Shown here: positions 53,805-64,000 of the stretch, one piece after another
Numbering within the stretch: the stretch's first letter is position 1
Layout of the letters: every line of letters begins with the position of its first letter
Origin: Plectrocnemia conspersa
Taxonomy: Eukaryota; Arthropoda; Insecta; Trichoptera; Polycentropodidae
NCBI GenBank assembly: GCA_009617715.1
Contig: VTFK01000292.1
Location: forward strand, 682,001-746,000
Reading direction: 5' to 3'
Length of the DNA stretch: 64,000 nt
Notes under the pieces: model-generated
What the model was told of the DNA's origin: nothing
What the model saw: the letters and a program-made list of their open reading frames with translations, nothing else
Database searches by the model: none
Made by a program: the position numbers and the translations under genes

Positions 53805-53811
53805 TTTTATA
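53805..53811 (-). promoter_or_regulatory. TATA box of the Tret1-like gene
   Basis: The minus strand reads TATAAAA at 53811-53805 in the context cgTATAAAAgc. It lies 32 bases before an initiator match, close to the usual TATA-Inr spacing, and about 300 bases upstream of the first-exon ATG. Confidence 0.6.
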
Positions 53812-55684
53812 CGATGGTATCGGAACTTGGCGGCATGTTAACCAGTAAATAATTAAATGACATAATATATACCAAAAAATATATATTTGTATAAAAAACA
53901 AAGATCTAAAAATGTTTCCAGTATTATATTTGAGTGTGTATTGACATAATCGTGATAAAATATGCAATGTATCAGATACAAGATATCAGATAAACACCTC
54001 TTTAGAATCCATCGACCTATTTATACTTTTCGTAACAAGTTAAAAATAATACTAAATAAATGATAATAATACATTGCACTTTTTTGTCACGAACATTAAA
54101 TATCACGTTTAGATGTATATAATATAATAGATAACACATGGTCATGTTTTTTAGATAATTTTTAACCATTTTCCTTGGAAAAAATATTATAAAATTGATT
54201 TTTATAAATGATATGATGCATTATGTATCAAGATTATTTAAATCTGAAATTTAGGTTTTATTAACGTAATTATAAAAATACAATTAGGCGAAATATAGAA
54301 TTAAGGAATAGACGAATTTTATAACGGTTTTTGAAACGAGGGAATGAGCTAAAGGATCGCAATGCATTTAACTAATAAATACATTTGTGAAAAGCACATT
54401 TGACCTAATTATTATATATTATATAAAACTATTTGTAGTCTGTCAAATGTAAAGATTTTTTTGTTATCACAATATAAATATTTGTTTATTAGGAAAAAAA
54501 CGAGATTTCTAATATCTGCCAAAGTTATTTGATCATTTAAAATAATGAAAAAGACGAATGGGAAGTTTTTGATCTATAAATAAATACTTTTATGTACAGC
54601 CGTTTTAATTTTATATCTGTAATTACACTAAAACAAGGCCAGTTCTTATGATTTACACTATCGAAGTGCTAACTTTTCACTTCACTTCATGCAGCAGTCT
54701 TACTTCTATCGTTAGATTTTGTCTCAGCCAACCATCACTATATAAGTCATCAGGAGTTAGCTCGATTCTCGAGACAACTAGCATTCTACAACACACATGT
54801 TCACAAATATAAATTATTGCAGAAAATTTGCATTGATAACACGATAAAAATTTACGTTTATACGTTTATAATACGTTCCAGGAAATATCACGTAAGTTGT
54901 AATGAAACGATAATGTATTTTTCACGTTTCTTTAAATTTTAAAATAAACTAAAAAAATCTTTAGCAACAAGTGTGCACTTTAAAAAGCAACACACTTCAT
55001 AGGCAGCGAAAGAGGTTCCAGTTGTAGGTCAAGTGCTCATTAACTCATTTGCTTGTACATCTTCATGTTATACTTGTAGATCAAAATATGTATGTAAATC
55101 GAGAAATATGTTAGTATATATTACGCGTTGGTATCATATTGTTATTTCGTTGGAATAACATAGTTCAATTTTTTCGATACACAAATTAATTGTATTATGT
55201 TTTTGTGTAGTTATGCAATAAATAAAAATATTATTTAAAAATATTGATAATAACATAAAAGATACTGAGGCAAAATTTGTAATATGAATATAGTCGTTAA
55301 ATCTTTATAATAAAATATAATTATGGTTAATCACAATAAGATAATGTGACAATTAGCTATAAAAATTATTTAATCGAAATAAATAAAAAACAACGTATAT
55401 AACAAAAAAATCACTTAATACAATAAATTATTATTCATATTTTTTTAGTGATTTTGATAAGAAGAATTTTACTTTTTCTCTATATATTTGTTTAGAATGT
55501 AAAACTCAATTTAAATTTAGGAAGATATTGATTTTTTATTTTCCACTGGTTTTGAGTGTCCAGAATTAGTGATTATTAACTTATCGATTATCTAAATTTA
55601 GGTGTTCCAAAATTTTTTTAAAATTTAGGATGAAAATCGCAATGAATAGTTAAAATAATTAAGGTTTGAGAATCATTGACTTTG
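53812..55684. other. Upstream flank of the transporter promoter
   Basis: AT-rich, with a GC-richer patch at 54650-54800 holding the plus-strand TATA-like site. No coding exon recognised. Confidence 0.4.
54739..54746 (+). promoter_or_regulatory. Candidate plus-strand TATA box
   Basis: TATATAAG in a GC-richer patch (54650-54800) about 0.95 kb upstream of, and pointing away from, the transporter promoter. No clear initiator at +30 and no convincing coding exon downstream, so only a weak candidate. Confidence 0.25.
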
Positions 55685-56170
55685 TAGCCAGTGAGACGCT
55701 TATTGAAATCTAGTTAGAGTTTTATTACATTTTATCACAATTTCGTCTGACAATAAATGGTGAGATGTTTTTTCCGAGCGGTGGTAGACAAGCTGGCGCA
55801 GAGATAATGTCCGTGGAAAGTGCTTTTGTCCTCATCGAAATCCAGAGCTGCAACGCTTGCTGACCAATCACAATCATGCAGCAATCATCCACCCAATAGT
55901 TTCAATCGCTTTTTAGACGGCGAAAAAGGTATACGCTTTCAGAAAGCGACATTTGCTTGATGGGCATTGTCCAAGATCGTATTGCATTGCAACGGGAATC
56001 TTGTAGATCCGGTGATTTATTATATTCATGACAGCTTCGCCACAAAGAAATATTTTCTCAATGAAAGAGAGTATTTACTGTAAAAACAAAACACGTGTTA
56101 TTTATATGATTTTTTTCTGGTCGTAACGAGGGGTGTGTGGTTCTAATTCTTTACGCTATTATATTGTTTC
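55685..56170. repeat. Repeat family M, copy A
   Basis: Collinear with copy B at 56725-57360. Shared blocks are ttttccgagcggtggtagac, agctggcgcagagataatgt, tgctgaccaatcac...catgcagcaatcatcca, cgacatttgcttgatg, cacaaagaaatatt and gtcgtaacgagg. It lacks a middle segment found in copy B. On the minus strand the conserved core gives a broken frame similar to that of copy B (VDDCCMIVIGQQ against LDDRCMSVIDQQ), which suggests decayed coding sequence. Confidence 0.65.
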
Positions 56171-56724
56171 TTTGTTGATCGATGATCATTTTCGGCACAA
56201 TATATTATCGAAAGTCTTAAAAAAAAAACCCTATCAATCGTGGGCAATCGAGTTGTAACATGCATAGTGACATCTATTGATTGAGCTATAATAATAATTA
56301 TTAATAAATAATATATGTCATAGATTAACAGATTTGCATAAGTACTTACAACATATAATTTGTGGGAGACAAAAACGAAGTAATTTAAAAAACTCTGTAT
56401 TATTTATATTCGTATCAGCAGCCCTAATAAATGCTTTATCAAGCATACTTGTCAATGCGACTCAAGTAAATCATATCCGAGCATACCATGTAATAATTTT
56501 GTCGATATTTAGAACAAAGTTCGAAAAGCTAGTCATATTATTAAACGAGATATTTTATTTTTGTGCAAAACATCTTGTTTAGTATTTTAAAATATATTTT
56601 TATTTGTCGTTTTCTTAATAAATGATTTCACTGTATACTAGGCCATAAAATTTTATTATTACAATTAATTTTGTAAAAATGAAATATTTTTTCGGTATTC
56701 TAACCCTGAGGGGTGTGACTTCGC
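56171..56724. other. Spacer between repeat-M copies A and B
   Basis: About 0.55 kb, mainly A/T-rich, with an 82-codon plus frame (56334-56582) of random-looking composition. No RT, integrase or transposase motif, so the copies are not obviously LTRs of one element. Confidence 0.45.
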
Positions 56725-57360
56725 CGTCAGTAAGACGCAGGTGAAAACTAGTGAGAATTTTATTAGATTATATTACATATTGCGGCAGACTATGGATCGG
56801 CGAGTTGTTTTCTCCGAGCAGTGGTGGAAAAACTGGCGGAGGGATGATGTCGGTGGAAGATCTTCAGAGGTCTTGTAAGTGGCGTGGCAGCGACAGAATA
56901 GCGGATATTAGTTGCTATCTGCTACGGTGCTCGTGTGGTAGAGTCCCTCTTAGGTTATGAGTGTCCAAGACCGTATGTTGTCCATGGGCGTCTGCTTGTC
57001 TCTTTGAGTGTCTGCCGGTGTCTTCCCAGTGATTGCCCTCTCCTCATCGGAGTCCAGGCTTAAGTAACCAGGGCTGCAAACTTGCTGATCAATTACACTC
57101 ATGCACCGATCATCCAGATAATCGTTGCACTCGCTTCTTAGAACAACAGAATAAGAATACGCCATTAGAAATTAACATTTGCTTGATGATTATCTCTGAG
57201 GTTGAATTGTGACCTTACGGTGCTTTTTGTCTTGCGGTGATATATTGTTTCCCGTGACGGTTTCGTTACAAAGAAATATTCATTCAATGCACTGGAGAAT
57301 CCTTGCGTGTTATTTTTGAGAAAACTTTATTTTTCTACTCGTAACGAGATCTTTTGTGTA
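56725..57360. repeat. Repeat family M, copy B with minus-strand open frame
   Basis: The longest of three copies of this repeat, in the same orientation as copy A about 0.5 kb away. A 71-codon open frame on the minus strand (57165-56950) starts MAYSYSVVLRSEC and continues YLDDRCMSVIDQQ; copy A retains a diverged version. I do not recognise the protein. It could be the 5' end of a transposon ORF. Class is undetermined: no convincing terminal inverted repeats, LTR ends or poly(A) tail were seen. Confidence 0.6.
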
Positions 57361-57835
57361 ATAAATAATCACTTTAAGTGAGAGTAATTAACACAAGTTT
57401 GAAGAATAAGATCCCCCACAAAGGAGAGACTTTGTTAATAAACACTTTAGCCAGTAAAAAGTTACAGGTTTTTCAGAATTTTGGTGTTCATGCATGACAA
57501 ACAAATGAAAACTTTGTAGTTGCGAATTTTGAATGGCCTGCGGATGATTTTATAAATATTGAAATGACCTTTGGCATTAAAAAGGTTCTCCGCTCTTGAT
57601 CTCTAGAGCACTGAAATCGTCAAAGGTGACAGGATCAATGGGCGCACTGACATATCGACCACTGATAAAAATGTGAATAAAATTATTATCATTACGCTTA
57701 GTAATCCTCGAGTCACTTTTAATGAGTAATTGAGTGATAACGTAATTTTAACTGAGATTTTGGGTTTAAAATGAGTATCAGTTAAATTTATTTTAAAAAT
57801 GTATCAAAAAGATTTTTGAGTTAACTGTTAAATGA
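57361..57835. other. Left flank of the mariner remnant
   Basis: No mariner N-terminal domain or inverted repeat could be read here with confidence. Otherwise unremarkable. Confidence 0.4.
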
Positions 57836-58375
57836 AGTCACCTACGACCTAGAATTTCTCCAACGCGTCATAACAAGTGATGAATCATGGATGTATGTTT
57901 ATGGCGTTGAAGCAAAGGTCTTATTGTCTCAATGGAAACGGCCTGAAGAGCCATCACTAAAAGTCGTAAGGTCTCCTTACGATTTTCTATGCTAATATTA
58001 AGAAGATTCAACTTGAAATTATTCCTAATCACCAGATCGTACAGAAAATAAGGAGTATTATCATAAAATTTAATACCGCTTGCAAGAGAAAGTCACAAGT
58101 AAGCCATAATAATTTTAGGCAAACAATTATTGAACTTTGCACCATGATTCAATACTGATTCGTGAATGTTTGTCCAAAAACAACACCGTCGTGATACTGC
58201 AGTCACCGTATTTATCGGATATGGCCCTTTACGATTTTTTCCAGTTTTTGCGAAAAAGAGGACATTTAAAGAATGATTTGCGGCAATAAGAAAGATAAAA
58301 TCAAAATCGATTATTGAGCTGAAGACTACATCAAATAATATCTACCATAAATCTTTTGTAGATTAAAAGAAAGTG
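57836..58375 (+). mobile_element. Decayed mariner transposase
   Basis: Plus strand: EFLQRVITSDESWMYVYGVE (first catalytic Asp region, family TGDESW), SQWKRPEEPSLK (family SQWKxPxxPxPKK), then a frameshifted LEIIPNHQIVQK, HHDSILIRECLSKNNT (second Asp, family HHDNAPAH) and SPYLSDMALYDFFQFL (third Asp, family YSPDLAPxDFFLFP), and RKRGHLK. The order is that of a mariner-family enzyme, but frames break repeatedly and the N-terminal DNA-binding part was not found. Terminal inverted repeats were not identified. Confidence 0.85.
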
Positions 58376-58884
58376 ATTTAAAATAATATATATACGATAG
58401 CGACTTCTATGAATAAGGAAATAATAAATATTAAATTGTCGTCACTGCTTAGTAATAAATATCAAAAAAAAAAAAAAAAAATACGTTGATACAAAAATTT
58501 GTAGATAAATTTTGTTGAAATAAGATTCAATGTCAAATATCGTCTAATGAACTAAGAAAATTTTAGATCAAAATCTGTTAATCAGATATTTTACAAATAT
58601 GAGGATTTGTACAATATTGACTAATTATTTAAAAAAGTTTATAAAAAATACGCATAATATTATAAAAATTAACGTTTTATGTCATATTATATTCACGCGC
58701 GTTATCATTTAAATTTAAACAATTATTTTAAAAATCTTATAAAACGAAGGGCATCTTACCTTATACTACGCGGTAATTTTAAATCGACCTTATATATTGT
58801 CAATATTAGCGATAAATGATACGGAAAGCATTCATTGTTATTTTAATAATTAAAATACCATATCAATATAATATATAATATTTG

Positions 58885-59335
58885 GTCTAGCGATACTGAT
58901 TTTATCGATAACATTAATGATAATTTTCAAAATACAATTACTACACAATAAAACCCTTAAATACTATAGTATATAATTAAAATAATAAATAGTGTATTTC
59001 AGTAAATATAATTGAAATTATTAATAATCGTATATATGAATATATAAATTAAGTAAAAAAATAAAATAGTTTTTTTTAATAAATCAATAAAGTTTTTATT
59101 AGATTACCAATAAATAAGCTAGTATTTTATCGATAAGAGTAATCATAATTTAAAAAATACGAAAACTACACAATAATACACTAAATCAAAATAATAAATA
59201 ATTAAAATAATAAATTTTATAGATAAATATATATAATTTAAATTATTAATAATTGTATATATTTATATTTAAATTTAGTAATAATCTAAAATTATTGTTT
59301 TAATAAATCAATACAGTTTTTATTAACTTAACAAT
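58885..59335. repeat. Tandem dimer, unit about 225 bp
   Basis: The sequence from the ttttatcgata at 58900 is repeated from 59125: ctacacaataa, attattaataatygtatata, taataaatcaata and agtttttatta recur in order at an offset of 224-225. Both units are very AT-rich and diverged. It may be a short stretch of satellite or an old local duplication. Confidence 0.7.
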
Positions 59336-62300
59336 AATTTAACCGGTATTACCAGTCGAAAGAGACAGTTCTTTAAAATGTATTTTATGGTTTCATTGAT
59401 CTTGAATTATTTAGGCCGCATTAACAATAAAAAATAAACAAGTTTTAAAGCGTTCTTATGACGCGTACTCTCTATAAAATATTAATACTATACAAATATA
59501 CAAAGATTACTTTACATTTTGTAAAACAAAAATTCACCTATTTCCTGAATATTTTCCTGTTTTAAGTAAATAAATAATGTTACAACAGTACAAATAAAAC
59601 GTAAAATTTGTTTATTTTATTACACTTTAAGCTCATGATTTACAGGTTAATCTATAGAATTAAGATTAAAAAATAGTTTCCACAAAATTCATAAAACTAT
59701 ATTGTAGTTTCTCAGAATTATCTGGAAAAATATTTTGGTAGATCTAAATTATTTTTTTACAATTTACAATTTTTTACTTAATGACGAACATAGTAAAAAT
59801 GATATTTTTATTAATTTGTGTTTGTAAGATATTCTACTTTTTTAGTTTATTATTTATTTTTTATAATATTATTTCTTTAAAATCAAATGCCTTCATTTTC
59901 TTATAAAGTAAATAATTTTTAAAAGTGTATATAATTATATAAACAATGTAGCATTCATAATTAAGTTTTTTCTGATAGCATCGTATATGATAGCATAAAT
60001 AAGTAATTAAAAGTGAGGCAAAAATTTGATTAAAAAAATTATTTTTTAAATAACATACATTTTTAATTCATGATATCACATTAATGACAATAAATCCAAT
60101 TATCTGTTAAAAATGAAAAAGATAAGTGATTTAATAAAAAAATATTTTAACATTTTTTTTTGCGTAAGATACTGAACCATATATAAAACATTTATAAAAT
60201 ACATTATCTGTTATGTTGAAATTTGTATCGTAAAAATTTCGACGATTCCGTTAAATCTGTATTACCCAGTAATCGGGAGACAAAAAACTCGTTCATATGT
60301 TTATAAAACATGTTTTATATTATCAATTAGTATTAATTATTCATGGCATCTTCTTGGAAAATAAGTTCGAAAAGTTTTATGTAATCAAAGACAAATCGAT
60401 CTATTTTCTGCATTCTTAGAAACCTAATAAAAAAATCAATTTATTATTAATTCTTATGAATAGAGAAAATGCAGTTTCTTTAAATACTAAAATAATATAT
60501 TTATTTAATGATATATGTTTACATATTTAACGACTTTTTCAAATCTCTAATCAGTTTGTAACACTATTTTAGCGGATACGCTCACAATAGACTTCAATGA
60601 TTTATTGTTTTTTTTATCAACAATTAAAAATATTCATAAAAACAAATATAGTGATAAACTCGGCACGTTTTTCTAGCATTGCAAGTTGAGGTTATCTTAG
60701 TCCTTTGTTTACTTACGCCATGGAATTCTGCACTCTTCTCTCAGCGTCGTACAAATTCTAAAGTATGTTATATTGAAGAATAGTATATATTATAGTTTTT
60801 AAAAATATTATCCTAACCTACTTAATATACGTATTTTATTACACGGGTCAATAATTTATATGAATTTTTAACCTTATTTTTTTGTACGTAGTTTATTAAA
60901 AATAATATTTTTAATTTTATTATACGTACACTGGTCCATAATTAATATGAATTATTAACCTCTTTATATGATACACTGTTTAATTATCTTATCTACTGCT
61001 TTGCCATTATTATTAAAACGTAACAACTATAATCTAATATATTTATATAATCGGAGTTAATGTTGACTTCGCCCAACCATTTTAGAATTAGCATTTTGCA
61101 ATATGTACACGCGTCATTGAGCGACATCTTTGCGATGTGATAAATATGCACATTTATCATTTTTTTTTAAATACGCAATAGGTTTGAAACATCCCATTAA
61201 TTTACATCATATTTCTTTCATCGCTTAATATATTAAAATTGAAATGAGTAATGCTATTGACAATGGTTCAAGAGCGTACAAGGTCCAGAACGTCTCAAAA
61301 GAAAGCAGTAATTTGCAAACAAATTTTGTTGTTTACAACATAATTTGTTTACGAAGTAACGCTTACTTATTACATCCAAGTACAAAAAAGATAAACGTAA
61401 ACAGGAACAGGATAACTAATTATTTATTGTTTTTTCGATACGCTCAGTTTTAAACTAGATCTAGCTTCCGAGAACAGATTTGAGATTTTCGCGCGACGAA
61501 TCGCTTTATAAGAACATTCGTCTACCACGTGTATGCGTTTGTATGAATCGTGATAACATTATAATATATTGTAACAAACATTGTTAGAATTGTATAAAAA
61601 AATACGCAATACTTCTAAGAAGTATAATAGATCAACGTAGCGTATATAGAACCAAGATTTGCCTTGATAAAATAATTTTTGCTATGACAAAACTGGTCCT
61701 GATCGAAGGTTAATATTTATTTTAATGTTTTTATGAATTCATGTTTTACAACATACAATTTACCCGCTAGTCGTTAAATTATGTAACGAGTGATATAAAT
61801 TTTGTTGATCGTGAAGTAAAATATAATATAATTAAAATATAAAAATACCTAACATTTTTATCTGTATTCGTGTTCAATAAATAATATGTATACATATCCT
61901 GATATAATAATACTAAAGATATAATTTATAGGTTTATATGGATTTTTTTATTAGTTAAGAGTAACGATATACATTTTTGATCTGTATTTTATTTTTGGTA
62001 ATTATGTTTGAATTTAACTAATATTTCAAATAAAATTATAAATATTTACTATACTAAAAATAATTCATTGTTAAGATTTCAACAAAATTTATTAAACATA
62101 TTTAAAATTTAAATATTAACTGTGTTTAATTAATAACAAAAAATATATATGAATTTTAATGCTTTAATTCTTATTTAATTAACAAATTATAAAATAAAAT
62201 ATTTACTATTTAAGTGCATAAAACTCGGAATAAAAATGTATTCCAAACGTATACCTTTAGCTACTGTAATAAAACATGTATGCAAATTTTTGCTCTGTAT

Positions 62301-64000
62301 CATTTACATTCATATGAAAGTGGTTTAATAATAAAAAAAGGAAACAATCGTATTATGCATTTAAATACAGGCAAACGGACATTGTTAACATTGACCATGA
62401 GATATTCTACATATAACAATTGTAACATTGTTATATTATTTAAAATAACAGGTGTATCAAACTAACTTGTTATCGATCTACTATAAATTGTAGACCTTCG
62501 TATTTATTTTATTTTTCAATAATATTTTTTAATCCTCGATGTGTAACATATAATAGTAAAAAATCAATTTTAGAATAAATAGTATAAAATAAAACTTATC
62601 CAGTAAAATATTAAATAAGCAAATTTGCATTATGTTATACTGGATAATAGTATTATAAAAAAATAAACCTAAAAATTTATTTACAAAAAGCTACTTTTTT
62701 TCAAAGATAATCAATATTATTTATTATCAACACTATTTATTATTGATGACTCATGTGTAAATAAGTTCTCCATACATAACATTGCAGAATAGACACATGA
62801 GTTATGTTCTTTAGGCTATTATAAAGTAATTGCTTTATATAAATGAATTTATCTTGTGTAATATTTAAACATAATGGTTCCCAATAAATTCATATAGCTT
62901 AAGAATAACTTAGTGGTGTATCTGAATATTTTTCAAATTGTTATTATTTTATTTTATACTGACAATATTAAAAAATTCATGGTTTTACTTTATTTTTAGT
63001 TTTAAATTATTATATTTTATGTAATATTTTCATACCATGTATATAAAAATGGTTGAAACAGCGATTTTCATTAGCTAATATATACTATAAGAAAAGGGTA
63101 TGTTTTTGGTTAAAGTTAGTGATTATAGTTCGAATTCATTTCAAATCCCATAGGATCCCTAAAGTTTTTGTAAAATTATATCGTATCTGGTAGATGGTAG
63201 TTAAAAATTATTAATTTTAATTAAAATCAAGGCTTAACAGGCAAATCTTAATGCGTCAAATTCAATACATATTATTGCAATGCACAAAAAATACTCTATG
63301 TAAGATTAAAATAATAGACAAAAAATAATAAATAATAGTAAAACAATCATAAAATAATAAAATAAAAAAAATGAACAAGACCAGCTGTATGTATTAAACA
63401 GAGCAATGCAATATCAGCGTATTAAGTAGCCAGATGGCGACAACCATAGGCGAGTCCTAGCTCTAACGCCAGCAATAGAGGACGCGATCGTGATTCTCTA
63501 AGACATTAGGGAACTCAAAACTAGAATTTCTCGAGAGTAGTTTATAGATGGTCAGAAATTATTTTCTGGACAATTTTTTTTATTAAAGGTTATTACTTTC
63601 CGCGTCAATGAATATACAGAATCTTTGGAATCATTATTAATTTGTTTTAGCAAATTTTGAAAAAATTGTCAAAAACACTCTTAATGATCAAAATTCCTTG
63701 AGAGCAGTCATATGTCTCGATTCATATAATATTAAATTATTAATAGATCATCTGAAATAAAATTTTCCTAGATTTTTGATATGCACGGATGAATCAAGCT
63801 AAGTGCAATTTATTAGTTGTAAGCTTTGATAATATTTAGTATAATATATTCACTATTTTTTCAGAATAAAAAAAATACCGTTGCAAATAAATTTTTAATT
63901 ATTTATAAAAATGCAGTTAGTTCGTTGATGTTGTCAGAGCCAAGTATAACTATTGCGTTGTATGAAGTTTTTTGCAGAAGAGGCCAAAAAAATGATTTTT
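59336..64000. other. AT-rich, no gene recognised
   Basis: Almost entirely low-complexity A/T. GC-richer spots at 60660-60760, 61440-61550 and 63370-63545; the last weakly resembles 17610-17700 (ggacgcaatcgcgactct against ggacgcgatcgtgattct). No coding or structural feature can be supported. Confidence 0.45.

Noticed and set aside
55685..57360. Repeat-M copies A and B as LTRs of one retrotransposon
   Set aside because: They are strongly diverged and differ by internal deletions, the spacer has no retroelement motifs, and a third copy lies alone at 17.15 kb.
1..64000. CRISPR arrays, bacterial operons, phage genes or a novel defence system
   Set aside because: No regularly spaced repeats, no clustered genes and no ribosome-binding sites. 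Composition and elements are those of an insect nuclear genome.

Overview
The window reads as nuclear DNA from an insect. It is strongly AT-rich, has no operon-like gene packing, is full of arthropod-type transposon remnants (Jockey/CR1-type LINEs, a Penelope-like element, mariner, hAT, a tRNA-derived SINE), and holds one spliced gene with a TATA-Inr-DPE core promoter. The order cannot be fixed from the sequence alone.

The one convincing host gene lies on the minus strand between about 53.8 and 48.7 kb. It encodes an MFS sugar transporter of the Tret1/SLC2 type. The long open frame at 48794-50266 starts at GTG with no ATG before the preceding stop, so it is not the true 5' end. A strong splice acceptor at 50164/50165 and a donor at 53420/53419 join a short first exon (53421-53507) to the main exon in matching phase and give a normal transporter N-terminus of about 485 residues. 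That first exon carries an apparent one-base deficit in an A7 run, which needs resolving. Upstream of it lie two short uORFs, an arthropod initiator, a downstream promoter element and a TATA box.

Left part (1-24.5 kb): mostly AT-rich sequence with no gene seen. It holds a tRNA-derived SINE near 0.6 kb, a decayed hAT transposon (5.0-6.0 kb) with a 20-bp palindrome at its end, and an internally deleted copy of a repeat family at 17.15 kb.

Middle part (24.5-48 kb): a graveyard of retroelements. Jockey-type fragments lie at 24.6-25.2 (-), 26.9-27.1 (+), 30.5-30.7 (+) and 41.6-42.05 kb (-). A CR1/Jockey-type reverse transcriptase at 39.4-40.3 kb is interrupted by a 0.3-kb hAT MITE. Head-to-head Penelope terminal repeats lie at 30.9-31.6 kb, and a Penelope-like element body with RT and GIY-YIG parts at 46.1-47.1 kb.

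Right part (53.8-64 kb): two diverged direct copies of the 17.15-kb repeat family (55.7-56.2 and 56.7-57.4 kb), a broken mariner transposase (57.8-58.4 kb), a tandem dimer of a unit of about 225 bp (58.9-59.3 kb), and AT-rich sequence with nothing recognisable. I found no CRISPR array, rRNA, intact tRNA, or clearly novel protein system. The most useful points are the re-modelled transporter gene with its homopolymer frameshift and the Penelope-derived inverted repeat.
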